A DNA stretch of 64,000 nucleotides from Endothia cerciana. Its lineage: Eukaryota > Ascomycota > Sordariomycetes > Diaporthales > Cryphonectriaceae. The stretch covers positions 228,086 to 292,085 of the forward strand of contig JALRMH010000048.1 in NCBI GenBank assembly GCA_026119935.1, in the 5' to 3' direction. The position numbers were made by a program, and so were the translations under genes. How positions within the stretch are numbered: the stretch's first letter is position 1; each line of letters opens with the position of its first letter. Under the pieces are notes generated by a model. That model did no database searches. It was not told the DNA's origin and saw nothing but the letters and a program-made list of their open reading frames with translations. Positions 22,846-33,807 of this stretch are shown one piece after another.

Positions 22846-24216
22846 TCAGGCCGTGCACCATCGTGCTCCCAGCACCACAATACAGACGACGGCCCAGACG
22901 AGCGCGATGGCGACCGTCTTGTCGTACGGCGGCCCGCCGGTGGGGGGCTTGGGCTTTGGGAGCGGGATGCTCGTCCCCGTCTCGAGCTGGGCGCGCGCCT
23001 CGACGGCCGAAGTGGCCCACGAACAGCGCCTCAGTGAGCGTCCTGACGTCCGGGATCAGGCCGCCGGCCTGGAGGGCCAGGACTGCCGGGATGCGCCGGA
23101 GGAGCAACACCAGCACCGGCAACAGGGAGAGGCCGCCGACGCTGATGTGGCCGTGGAGGGGCCGACCGCCGCGGCGGCGACGACGACGAGGAGGGGGCGG
23201 CGAAGCTCGCCCAGGGGGCCACGGAGCCGAAGTGGACGAAGACGCTCGGGTCGAGGACGAGGTCGACGATGCTGCGGAACGGGACCTGGCCCTGGACCTC
23301 GTCGGCCTTGGCGCCGAACCAGCCGTCGTGCGCGAAGCCGATGCCGGCGCCGAAGGCCAGCAGGTAGTCGTCGCTCCTGAGGGTGCTGCCGGCGCCGACG
23401 CACAGCACGGCGAGCAGCAGGTGGAAGACGGCGAGGGAGGGCCGGCCCGCGTACCCGCGGCCCTCGGCGAGGCGCAGGAGGCCGTTGGCGGCGCGCCCGA
23501 GGGCGAGGCCCAGGGCGAGGCCCAGGCAGCACTGGTACAGGACGGTGATGGGTAACCACTCGCGCGCGGCGGCCGCGGCCGTGCGCGTGCCGAGGATGGC
23601 GAGGCCGGCGTACAGGAAGGGGAAGCTGGCGCCGTCGTTGCAGGCGGACCCGGCGCTGAGCAGGCTGTGCAGGCGGGCCGGGACGCGCCAGCTGAAGGCG
23701 CCGCCCCCCAGGACCGAGGCCGTGAGCACCGGGTCCGTCGGGGCGAGGCAGGCGCCGATGACCATGGCCGGCGGGGCGTCGCACCGGAAGACGAGGTGGG
23801 CGAGGAGGGAGGTGGCGGCCCAGGGGGTGGTCATGACCGGGCCCAGGAGGCAGAGCACGGAGAGGTAGTGGCGGCGGCGGCGGGACCGGAGCGCGGGGAG
23901 CTCGATGCCGACGGCGAAGCACTGCAGGCTGAGGATGACGCGGGTGGACTCCTGGGTGAAGACGTCGGTCACGCCCCAGTCGGCCTGGGGCGAGAGGACG
24001 TTCAGGGCCGCCGGGCCGAGGAGGATGCCGTACAGGATGGCCAGCTCCGGCTCCGAGAGGTGCAGGCGGTCACGGATGTGGTGGGAGATGAGGGCGTAAA
24101 CTACCAGGAAGATGGAGATGGTGGACGTAGATGATGTGTGGTGCGGTGGGCTCGAGCTGGGACCACATTGTGGTGTTGGGACGAGGGTGGAACTGATGAT
24201 GGCGAGGCCGACGTGA
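22846..24216 (-). pseudogene. Na+/H+ exchanger (CPA1, Nha1-like), reading frame broken
   Basis: The minus strand encodes a cation/proton antiporter: HVGLAIISST...SIFLVVYALISHHI (TM1), LSEPELAILYGILLGPAALN, FAVGIELP, GACLAPTDPVLTASVLGGG and SACNDGASFPFLYAGLAI, the last containing the conserved Asn-Asp pair. Family members extrude Na+ or K+ for H+ across the plasma or endomembrane. The frame fails three ways. After VAPWASF (about 23200) it must shift to read GHISVGGLSLLPVLVLLL. After LFVGHFG (about 23006) it shifts again and loses the expected PIGVGA...F segment before VEARAQLETG. The first exon cannot be found. No GT-AG intron explains these. The end (WAVCIVVLGARW) is plausible. Either a recent pseudogene or sequence collapse in very GC-rich DNA. 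Confidence 0.72.
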
Positions 24217-24994
24217 CTGCTAACAAGGGCAGGTGCTTGATTGTGATGTGGGATTCCTCATTGTCAACACTTGCTGTAGGTTCAATGCATCGGCTGCCAG
24301 TCGCTCCGGCCAGGAGCGACTGATGGTGGCCTGCCTGGCCGTTGCCAGCCGGCAACGGTCCGTAGGTAGATAAGCTGATGAGGAACGCCTCCAGCCAGTC
24401 CTTCAGACTGGTTCACAGGAATAGCTTCTTTTCCTTTAAGACAACAACCAACAAATGAATCAACACTGTCTATCAACAGCAGTACTGCTTCTACCGTGAC
24501 CTACCAACACTTGCCGTGATATTCATCATCTTCGTGGAGCACAACACCCTTATGGTACGTGAAGCATCGCAAGTCACGGGTAATGACGTTGTGAATCCGG
24601 AGTAGTAATCTATGACGGTTTGTTAGCCTTGCACTTGTCTCGCAGACAAAGGCTAGGCCAGCTGCCAGTAGGCTTGATGCAACCTCGGGTAGGGTGTGCC
24701 TGCTATGTCGGCTGAACCTCATAGAAGTGCAGTCACCCAAAGAACATTCCGCAGCAGGTCTTCTCATAACTTGTCCCTATTCCTGTCTTTATGGCCTGCC
24801 CATCCATTCATGGTAGTTATGCGAGGGAGCTGGGCCGGTTCTTTCTCGTGGATGATGCCAAGGTCTGGAAACCCGTGAATCCTCGGAAGGCCTGGTAAAC
24901 AATGATGTTCCATTAGATACCGACGCCACCTGCTCTTCTAATCTATTTTGCGCCGCCCTCCGTAACGGCACCGCCTTGCTTCCGCTGAATCCGC
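24217..24994. other. Intergenic
   Basis: About 780 bp. Any missing first exon of the exchanger should lie here, but I could not identify one: the candidate ATG at about 24171 (MWSQLEPTAPHIIYV) resembles an Nha1 N-terminus yet is out of frame with the rest. The 3' UTR of the AP-1 gene also falls here. Confidence 0.4.
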
Positions 24995-27511
24995 CTAGAT
25001 CAAATCCAACAGGTCGTTTCCTGCTCCACCGCTGCCCTGCCCTTGTTGCTGCTGGGGATGCAATTGCTGGCCGGGTGGCGGCGGCGCGCTGGTCCCACTC
25101 AGATCCATGCCCGCAAAGCCGTTCATGAGATCACCCATTCCAGAGCCCATCGGCGGTTGTTGGGACGAGGACGCGGCTGGGCTGCTCACGTCGAACAGAC
25201 CCATCATATCCGCCATACCGCCTGAGGCTCCGCTGGCACCAGGCGTGCCCACGGCAGGACTATCGATTCTATCGGGAGTTGCTGGTACACTTCCGGATTG
25301 CTCGAGTGAGGCAGGTGCGCCACCGTCGAAGTCAATATCGAGCAGATTCTCAATGTTGCTCTGGGACTGGCCGGATCCGTTCGCAGCCGCCGCAGCAACA
25401 GAGGCCGCGATCGGGTTCTCGGCAGCCTCGCGGCGCTGCTCCTGAATGGCGGCGCGTTGAATCTCGTCGGCGCCAAAGCGGCCCTTGCCCATGAATGACT
25501 CTGGTGGCTTGTGGTAGACAGAGGCGAGGGTGGAGAGCTCGCCGAGGAGCTGTTCAAGGAGTGCGGGAGGGAGACTGGAGATGGTGGTGGCGATGGCGGG
25601 CTTTTGAGAGAGAATGATACTCTGGCAGATACTTAGTACTGAAGGACTTCATACTTGGCATATCTCTGCGCTGTTTGCTCACCTTTGCGACTTCGAGATC
25701 TCCTGATAGCAGACGCCAGTAGACGTAGGCTCTGTCCCGGATATCCGGGTTGTCGTTGTCCGCTGTTGCTTGTTGCAGAACTTTCTGGACAAGACCCTGG
25801 GCGCTGTTCGGCTTCTTGAGGAAAAGCTTCACCACCGCGGTAAGGATCTGCAGTTGTGTCTGCCGAGATTCGTCAGTGGGATTCCTGTCTCGCAACCCGA
25901 CGACCAACCCACCTGTGTGAACTCCTCCATAAAACCGTCCACGAAGCTTTCTAGTATCTCGTCCGCATTGTTGATCTTCTCTGCGTACTCTCCCACGATC
26001 CATATCAACGATCCTCTCGCATGTGGCTCGTCCAGCTCGTCAATGTGTTCACAGAGGGTAGGAATGACACCCTCATAGCCAGGGTATTTCCGCAGTATGT
26101 CCTTGATGACCACGATCACCTCCTGTACGACATAGTTGACCTTGGTCGCTATCAGATCCAGCAATGCATTCACGCACTTCTCGCTCGCGCTCTCGATCTT
26201 GATCGCCACCTGGCCAATGGCCTTGATCGCTCGCCGCACAAAGTCCATGTCGACCTCGAGGGCATATTCCTTCAGTTCAGCCAACAGTTGTTCGTAGTTC
26301 TTGTCGTTTGATATCCGCACCATGATCTCGAGCTTTTGGAGCTTGAGGTACGGTGGGTCGTTGTATTTGCAGAAGAAGACTCGCATCTCCTTGCTCAGAA
26401 TGTCTGGCTTGGCCTGCAGGAGGAGATCGATGTTCTTCAGGGCGACGTATTGGACCTCGGGAGCAGACGCGACAAGAGTCACTGTGTGCATGGTCAGCAT
26501 GCCCTGAGGGTCTCAACATGGTACCGGTTTCGAGGATACCGACCTAACGGCGGAGCCATCTTCTTAAGATACGTGCGCACCAGTTCAGGACTGATAGCCC
26601 TCATATGGGTGAACACGACCTTGACTGCAGCGAGCACCACGCTGGGGTTGTTATGTTGAAACTGTGGCGCAATCCTCTCGCAGATGTGTTCCGACTCCTT
26701 GACATCCACCGGTGGGTAGTCCGCAAGGGTCGACAGGAGGGTCACCCTCCCCCACTCGGTACACTCGTTCAGCGCCATGAGCAGCTTTTTTAGCATCGCA
26801 GGTGTGACGATAAGGGCCTTGGTCTCGGGCGCCGTCTCGCTGATCTCGGAGAGGGCCTGGACCGAGTTCGCGACGACGGCAGGGTTTGGGTCGCCGATCA
26901 TCTCCTGTAGCGTCTCGATGAATCCGTTCTCGATGCACATGCTCGGGTTGAGGTCGAAGAGCTTGGCCACGCAGATGGCGGCCGTCTTGCGCACGTAGGG
27001 CGACTCGTCGCGCAGGGTCTTCCGCAGGGGCTCCTCCATGTAGTCTATCATCTTGTCTACCCTGATACAACCCATCGTTCGTATCGCAAGTGCTCTTATG
27101 AGCGGATTTGGATCTTCAGAGTCCTGTACAAAGGTGTTGACGGCGAGGATACAGAGGTCTGGATGAGTCTTTGCATAGTTCCTGTTCAAAGGCACCGGTC
27201 GTTCAGCAGCTGGCTCCACAAGGGGGAGGGCGCCTGCTAGGACGGAAGTCATAGGGGTGATGGTGTAATTATCGGACTCACATCAGGTACAAGTACACCA
27301 GCTTCTTCTGGTCCAGGTCAGACGTGGCAATGTTCTTGAGGACATCCGGGAACAGCGCAGACACGTCCTTGCCCAGCGTCATGGCCATGATGGTCTTCTG
27401 GATCGCCTCCTTCCGCTCGTAGGCATACTGCGACACCAACCCAGCCCGCAGCTCAAAGGTCTCGCCCTTGCGAGGGGCAGCGAACGCGCCCTTGATCCGG
27501 TTCACCGCCAT
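24995..27511 (-). CDS. apl2: AP-1 clathrin adaptor complex, beta subunit
   Basis: Five exons, 27511-27282, 27181-26544, 26481-25913, 25859-25683 and 25621-24995, give 746 residues. It is the large beta-adaptin of the AP-1 complex that recruits clathrin at the trans-Golgi and endosomes. The adaptin trunk is clear: MAVNRIKGAFAAPRKGETFE at the start, NPLIRALAIRTMGCIRVDK, SPYVRKTAAICVAKLFDLNP, and many HEAT-type repeats to about residue 580. The hinge holds NLLDIDFDG, a clathrin-box-like motif, and the protein ends in a Gln/Gly-rich tail with DLLDLI. The globular ear is absent, as in fungal AP-1 beta. All junctions restore the frame; introns are 53-100 bp. Housekeeping gene, intact. Confidence 0.95.
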
Positions 27512-28299
27512 CGTGAGGGAGGCCCGTCTCTGAGCAGTCGCGCGCGTGTGGGAGGGCGGCGGGATTCGTGGGCACTCCGAGGCTCTGCGGCCGTCGGGTC
27601 AATGGGCGAGGAAGAGGGACGCAACAGTTGTTGGTTACAACATTCGGGGGAGGGCCGGTAGAGAAAAATACGGGGTTGGTTGTGGCTCTGGGACCGTTGC
27701 CCTTTGAGAAGCTGACGTCGAAACTGGTCCTACAGAACTAGTCGGCGCCTTTCGAGGGGCACACACAACGTTCGGCTGCAGGCCAAGCTGTTCTAAGCGC
27801 TCGGGCCACTCACCCCCTGACGCGCATCTCAGAGAAACCCTAACCCCTGGGTGAGCCGCCTGAGGAAGTAGGTATCCGTACTCATCGATGGTCGAGGTCG
27901 AATGGTTGGCAACCTCTGTTCAAACGCAAGAGCATGGTGACGCTTGGATATCGATAAAATCTAGCTAGATCTATACTGTAGAAACAGCCCCCCTCCATAT
28001 TTCCTTGTAACAGCGGCTAGGAGTAACTACATCGTGATCTAATTCCTTATGATTCCCTCACGATATGTACATAGAGGCGTAGATCAGGTACCCATTCTCT
28101 CGTTCATGGATATCGTGCAGCTGGGTATTGTCCCCCTTGGAGATTTCTCTTCTTTTTTCTTTCCTCCGTGGCCTTTGCAGTCCCTTTGTTTTTCAATTTT
28201 TATTCATATTTTCTCTTTCACTCCACCGCACCCTCTTTTTTTTTTTTTTTTTTTTTCTTCGAAAAGAGAGCCTGTGGTGGAGCAAGTTCATGATCATGA
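27512..28299. other. Promoter region of AP-1 beta; poly-T tract
   Basis: About 790 bp between the AP-1 start and the Spt10-like stop, both minus strand. A T-run of more than 20 lies at about 28236-28257. A single TTAGGG-like stretch (AACCCTAACCCC near 27837) is too short to be a telomere. Confidence 0.5.
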
Positions 28300-30024
28300 T
28301 CATCCGGGTGATCGGCTTCCATCCTGCAACTGCTGTGTAAGCATCGATTCCAGTTCCCGGTCAGATATCTCACCGTCTCCATCATATTGATGATCAGGGG
28401 TGCTGGAGGTGAGCAGCTGACGGATGGCACTCTCGTCCACGTCCATATCTGCGTGAAGGCCGTCATGTGAAGCAAATGGGTCCTGCCCGTACCGGCCGTA
28501 GACTGGTGCATAATGTGCGTGGGAGAAGGAGCAAGCCTGGCCTGGCTGCGGCGAGTCTAGTACCTGTGGGTCTATTGGCTGATAGGAATTGGTTTCCGGG
28601 AAGCAGAGGTATTTTGAAGGTGAGACCGGGCTGCGAGATGACGACTCCGGATGGTTCATGGCCTGCTCTGTGTCCTGTGGCATGGGAGGTGTACGTTCTG
28701 GAGTATGATGTGAGGGTTCCTGGCCAGACACGCCTCCAGGATGTCGGGGGGCGGCCGTAACAACACTCATGGGACCTGGGACGAGAGGCGCGAACGGGAC
28801 GCCGGCCGCTGGCGGCGAAGGAGACGATTCAGCAGTTGTGATTGAAGTCTGACTCGGCGTCGAGAGCTTTCCCAACCCGTTCCCCGCCTTGGCCCCGCCC
28901 TCGCACTCCACACAACCCCTGATCACATCCGACACCGTGTCCTTGATCCCCCTCCAGTGGTACCTCTCCGCGATCATCGCCGTCGTCTTGTTGATGCCCG
29001 CATGCGCCTGGCCGGCATGGGCGTGCCTCGCGATATCGTACTGCCGGCCGGGGTCGGAGATGACCTCTTTGTCCTTGAGCATGAGGACGTCGTCGGCCCC
29101 ATCGGGGCTCTGGCCCTCAAGGAGTTTGTAGTGCGTCGCCGCGCTCCGGAGCCTGGATTTCTCGGCGCGGTCCGCCCCGTTAGGATACCGTCCGTGCCTG
29201 AGGTAGAACTTGATCTTGTCGAAACGCTCTTCACTCACGAGTAGCTCGTCCGAGTCCCCCTCGCCCACGGTCAGGTCGCGCCCATAGATGATGGCGTCGA
29301 CGAGCCGGCCCGGGTAGGACTTGAGGTTACCGCACCCCGGAACGCGGCCGATGCGTTTGAAGCCCAGGGCGTCCCAGATCTTGCACGAGGCCACGTTCGT
29401 CTCGTAGACGAGGTTGAACACCGAGTAGGTGTAGCCCAGCCGGGGCGCGTAGTCGAGGTATGCCTCGCCCATGAGCCGGCCCACGCCGCGGTTCCGCGAG
29501 GCGTCCGTGACCAGGAATCCGGCATTGCAGACTGGCGACCGTCAGAGGAGCAATTACTTCTTCGGCAGGGAGCAGGGGGGACAAAAGCATCCAGAAGACC
29601 TACCATGGCTGGAACGGCCCGGGTAGTTCGGCTTGATGTAGAAACTGCCGAGACACTCCTTGGCCCAGTCCTTGCCCTCTACGACGCCCTCGGGCTTCTC
29701 GATGCTGCCGAGGAGCATGATGGCGCCAAAGTTCTGGAACCAGTACGACGCGAACTTGTCGGAGGGCATGGTCTCCATCATGGGATAGGTGTCACCCTTC
29801 TCGATCTCCTTGGCGAACTGGTCGCTCAGATAGAGCAGGAGGGACTGGGGCACCTGATCCTTGGAGGCGAAGGGGACGATGGTCGCGACAGTCTGCCTGT
29901 CCCGCAGCGTCACCTGCCGCGGGGACATGTTCGCCGGGAGAGGTGACTTGGGGCTCGGGAAGGGTGCCTCGCCCGAGACTCTATATATTGTCGCAGCGGA
30001 CGGATCGTCTAGCATTGCCGGCAT
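28300..30024 (-). CDS. Spt10-like GNAT acetyltransferase with HHCC zinc finger
   Basis: Two exons, 30024-29604 and 29531-28300, encode 550 residues; the 72-bp intron restores SSHVCNAGFLVTDASR. A GNAT domain spans roughly 60-235: LGSFYIKPNYPGRSSH, then RGVGRLMGEAYLDYAPRLGY (acetyl-CoA loop) and YSVFNLVYETNVASCKIWD. At about 305-345 a His-His-Cys-Cys zinc finger (HAHAGQAHAGINKTTAMIAE ... CVEC) resembles retroviral integrase N-termini. This pairing defines yeast Spt10, whose finger binds histone promoters and whose acetyltransferase supports histone gene activation. The C-terminal third is Pro/Ser-rich and probably disordered. By family this is a nuclear regulator of core histone genes. The start at 30024 (MPAMLDDPS) is chosen because upstream codons are low-complexity; it could be earlier. 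Confidence 0.85.
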
Positions 30025-30551
30025 GTTGGACAATGGATTATGCAGATCCCATGGACGATGTAACTTGTCCTGCCGTCTCTCTCTCGTCGGGCTGCCTGTT
30101 TCGACATCAGCGCGACCGACCCTCAACTGTGCGCGTGATGGACAAAAGTGTGAGCGGCTTGCATGGCAGCAGGGCCTGTACAGTACGAACCGTGACTGAT
30201 CCCCAGCGAGCGTGGCGTGGACCTGAGGGGAAACCTCTCCGATGCAACAGGGACCTAGCAGACAAGGGTTGGAGGTCTTCAGGAGGAATCGCGGCTGCGG
30301 CGCCGAAGTGTGAGTATGAGAAATTACGGAGTAGGTGATGGGGTCCCGTGGAGCGCACGATTTACAGCAAAGCAATGCGCGCAAAGGGCGTCCGGCCCGG
30401 CCTCGGCTGCGCCGCTGAAATGTACTGTAAGTTTGGTCGAGCGATGCGCGCGAGGGTTCCGGCCCGGCCCGGCCTCGGCTTATCTCGCACGTGGTAGCAT
30501 TTTTTTCCACAGTTATGTACTAGTGTTTGGGTGAAATCCTAACCAGTACAC
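30025..30551. other. Promoter region between the Spt10-like gene and tRNA-Leu
   Basis: About 530 bp separating the divergent acetyltransferase gene (-) and the tRNA gene (+). Two similar GC-rich stretches (about 30389-30413 and 30452-30480) each read roughly ccggcccggcctcggct. No gene seen. Confidence 0.5.
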
Positions 30552-30715
30552 GGCAAGATGGCCGAGCGGGTAAGTTCACACAACTCAATCGTCACCACTC
30601 GCTAGCACATTGTCTAACACCGTATCCAGTCTAAGGCGCCACGTTCAGGTCCTCAAAACTTGAATATCTCCTCGTGGTCTCGCAAGAGGCGTGAGTTCGA
30701 ATCTCACTCTTGTCA
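30552..30715 (+). tRNA. tRNA-Leu (anticodon CAG) with two interruptions
   Basis: Acceptor stem GGCAAGA pairs with TCTTGTC at the 3' end, discriminator A. T-arm is GTGAG-TTCGAAT-CTCAC (B box). The variable arm is 13 nt (TCTCGCAAGAGGC), as in class II leucine tRNAs. The anticodon stem CCACG (30639-30643) pairs with CGTGG (30673-30677); the loop TTCAGG-T gives anticodon CAG at 30646-30648. A 22-nt intron (30650-30671) sits at the canonical 37/38 site and its CTTGAA pairs with the anticodon loop. A second insert of 60 nt (30570-30629) interrupts the D-loop; removing it gives GCCGAGCGGTCTAAGGC, the standard fungal tRNA-Leu D-arm. The mature product would be 82 nt. Followed directly by a T9 terminator. 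Confidence 0.93.
30570..30629 (+). other. Spliceosomal-type intron inside the tRNA D-loop
   Basis: This 60-nt insert starts GTAAGT, contains TCTAACAC (branch-site consensus) about 12 nt before its end, and ends CCAG. These match the spliceosomal introns of protein genes in the same window. It has no counterpart in normal tRNA genes, and excision restores the D-loop exactly. It is not at the site cut by tRNA splicing endonuclease. Whether it is removed, and by what, cannot be told from sequence. Confidence 0.75.
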
Positions 30716-30724
30716 TTTTTTTTT
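30716..30724 (+). terminator. RNA polymerase III terminator (T9)
   Basis: Nine T residues directly after the discriminator base of tRNA-Leu, the standard Pol III stop signal. Confidence 0.92.
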
Positions 30725-31235
30725 CTTCTTTCAATTCCGAATCCTCAATCTTGGTGTTGTGAGGCATATATGGTACTCTACTGCGTAGTGGAAGCCCTGG
30801 AGTATCTCTTTTACGGATATGCAGTAAACCAGAGGCCAAGGTTCCCGGCACCCTCCCCTTTCCGGCACCCCCGGCCAGCCACACCAAATATATTGCAAAC
30901 GGGCGCCGTGAAGCCCCCCAGGAACAACAAAGAATGTGTGGTCTGTCGTGGAAAGTAATATGGGGTCTCCAAAAGAGAAGGACGCTCGCTCTCTTGGCCT
31001 ACAGACGCAGACCACAACAGCCAGCTGCAGCTCCAAGGCGTAGAGGGAGAGAAGAACGTAACCAGAGCGGTCGCAATGCGATCAGGTTCTCGGCCGACGG
31101 AGTGCCTGTCCGGATCTTGAGTAAGGGCAATGAAGCCTACACAAGAGGGGCCAATAGGGGTTCGCATGAGAGAGAAGAGGAACACATATCTTCTTTAAAA
31201 CTAGAGTAGAGAAAGGAGGGTGGGTGGCTACGGCT

Positions 31236-31641
31236 TTATAGGTCTCTGATCAGAGCCCGGTAGATGTCATGGAGCCCTAACAGTATCCCTAACCCCCGGA
31301 ACAGTATCTTTCTGAATAGTATACGTTGTGCTGGCACAGATACAAAATGGTTCCGATTCCTCTGTAGCTGATGGTATAGATCTTTAGCCTTCCTAGGAGT
31401 TGAATATATATCCGGTTGACTTGAGGAAGGCTTCGAGGTAAGATTGAATGCTGTTGATTGTTCTGAGCCTGAATTCGACTGGATCTGATTGCATTGTCGA
31501 GTGTTCTCGAGAGGAAGAGGGCTTAAGAGTGGCTTGGCTAGATGGATAGGCCAGAGACCTGTTGCTTCCCATCCAGACTTGATATTTTCTTTGGAAAGTG
31601 GTGGACCACCAGGGGTAACCACAGCTGAGTGAGTGATTCAC
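31236..31641 (-). pseudogene. Pogo/Tigger-like transposase, C-terminal remnant
   Basis: The minus strand reads ENIKSGWEATGLWPIHLAKP and DIYSTPRKAKDLYHQL, typical of the C-terminus of fungal DDE_1 (pogo/CENP-B-like) transposases. The helix-turn-helix and DDE core are missing: upstream coding sequence stops at the foldback repeat. The gene is therefore an internally deleted, inactive copy. Confidence 0.75.
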
Positions 31642-32310
31642 CTGATAGTGAATAGCAAGCAGGAATTGAATGGAGCTGCATTCACTGAGAGTGAAGGAAA
31701 TACGGAATATTGTGATTAGGCAGGATCAGTGAAGTAAATGGGAATAGCCTCACAGTTATGAATGGAGGCAGGGCATGGGCCTCCAGGCACAACTATATAA
31801 CCTCGATTCTATTCCCCCTTCCTACAAACTTCGATCTTAGCCTAATCAACGAACCACTGCTACACACACTTGAACATAGACTGAGACCACGTCCATCTAC
31901 TACATAAAGCTTCAATACCTCCTTGCTTCATCTCCCGCTTCTCGTCCGAGGTATAGTAGATGGACAGGGTCTCAGTCTATGTTCAAGTGTGTGTTGCAGT
32001 GGTTCGTTGATTGGGCTAGGATCTAGGATCTAAAGCTAGATGGGAAGGAAGGTTATATAGTTGTGCCTGTGGCCTGTGCTCCATGCCGCCATTCACAACT
32101 GTGGGTCCTTCCCATTGACCTTGAATTAATCTATTCAACGTGCCCAATCAGAATATTCCATATTCCCTTCACTGTCTCCCTTCACTTGCAATAATGAATG
32201 TGCCTATTGAAGGGGGCCAGTGAACAAGACCAGTGAATCACTGGATCTGCTGACTAAGCCAGCCAGAATGTGGTTGCCCCAGATGGTCCACCACAGTGAC
32301 CAAGAAGTCA
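31595..32310. repeat. Large imperfect inverted repeat (foldback)
   Basis: Arms of about 320-340 bp face each other around a roughly 45-bp centre at about 31912-31957. Matching tracts include ACTTGAACATAGACTGAGAC on the left and its complement on the right, AGGCACAACTATATAACC at both arms, and GGTGGACCA near both outer ends. The left arm overlaps the start of the transposase remnant, so this is two element ends head to head. The DNA could form a long hairpin. Confidence 0.85.
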
Positions 32311-33189
32311 CTCAGCAAAGGACAGAGGAGTCATGTATAAGCTCGCCCTCTTTGGATGAATTTCCGATCAATATGCTCGACTAGGAATACGTGTGCTCGG
32401 AGTCTAGCGCCGACCTCCTTCCACAAATTGAGAAGTATCTCACCGCCGACTTTCCATAGTTATAGAACCTTTAGGATAAATTTAAGAAGGCTAGGCGACA
32501 TCCAGAAACAATAAGATGCCCAAAGAGGCGACCCGTTGTCAGGCTCTATCGAGCTTGCTTTGAAGTGGACGACCTTTTGAATAGCTCGGATGATCTCATT
32601 TAGCATGCCGGTATCCGTTAAAAAGTTCGGGAGCTCGCTAGAGGTATCGTTCGACAGGGCCCCTCGCTCATTCTAGTTGAAAGCCGGGCACGCCGCGTGA
32701 TAGATCAGGTCGCCGGGTACTAATCCACCAAGACAGGCAAGAAGACTCAGGAAGTCGCGGTACGGTTCCGAAGAGAGAAGGCAGTCTGGACGATGTCGCC
32801 TCAGAGAAGCGGATGATACATAGGTCCTTCCACAGTAAAATCGCCAAGGAGACTCGCCTGCAGTAGTAAGCATCTGCATATATAATTTCCGGGTTTCTTG
32901 TGTTTGAAGACCACCTGAGTTCATAATGCAATACTTGTCTCGAAGCGTACTATATGGTTGAGTGTAAGTACAGAATGCAGGCCGGGAGTGTGAAGCAGGG
33001 TTTTGGGGCTGCGCTGCACGGATCTGCACGCAAGGGAGAAGACGTGCCTCGCGTTGGGCTTCCCCACCGAGTAGGCGATTTGGTCAGATGGTGGCCTAAT
33101 TTGCGTGCCAAGTTGCCGCGCATTGCTGACGCTATGCTACACTCCTGATGTTCAGACGTGCTATTGGTTCTCCTCTCTAGAGCACTAAG
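32311..33189. other. Degenerate lower-GC sequence, no firm gene
   Basis: About 880 bp. A minus-strand frame (about 32673-33029) has one lone zinc-finger-like stretch, FYCGRTYVSSASLRRH, but no supporting domain. Probably relic sequence. Confidence 0.4.
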
Positions 33190-33715
33190 TATGTAAATCA
33201 GATTGATACTTGTATAGAACTACATTTCCAGAGTCGTAGACCAGCTTAAAGCCCTTTAGGTCGCTTTTCTAGAACTGTCTGTCAGCATCATACTTCGTCT
33301 TACCTACGTCTTACATCATCTACTTATTTTCCCCGCCCTACGACCGAATCAAGGTCTCGAAATCCAGCCGCGTTGTTAGGTAGTTAAAATTAGTAAGGAT
33401 CATCTAATAAGATTATAACGAATCGGCTGGAAGGGTTAGATAGATGTGGTTCTATAGGCGCGATAGGAGGTCCTCAGGAAGGTATCGATATTCTTTAGGT
33501 AATTTAAGGTCTGTACAGGTCGAGGTATTCTCAGAATTCGTTTCGATTAATTTTGCTGGTGCAATACGCTGCGAGGGCTCACTTCTAGTCCTCTCCAGGA
33601 CGAAGATGGAGGAGGGTCAGATTGTTGCTTGGTCTCTAGTCTCGATCTAGCTAGTCTCTGACCCTTTAAGGTAGTTCTATACCTATTATTTCTACCCCGC
33701 ACAGTCAGGGCTGAA
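33190..33715 (+). repeat. Left copy of a ~525-bp inverted dispersed repeat
   Basis: Begins atgtaaatca and ends cagtcagggctgaa. The complement of 47428-47949 matches it along its length, with many transitions. The size and noncoding content suggest a solo LTR or similar element, but the ends are not a clean TG...CA and I see no target duplication. Confidence 0.85.
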
Positions 33716-33807
33716 TAACCCATGCTTTATGGAATGACAGGAAACGCCGTCTAGGTCTCCATGACTACCATTCCTGCATTTTGCTCCGTCATGTTCCAAC
33801 GGATATA

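Noticed and set aside
27835..27850. AACCCTAACCCC telomere-like sequence
   Set aside because: Only about one and a half units; chance occurrence in a promoter.
32673..33029. Single zinc-finger-like stretch on the minus strand
   Set aside because: One isolated motif in a decayed region, no family match or second finger.
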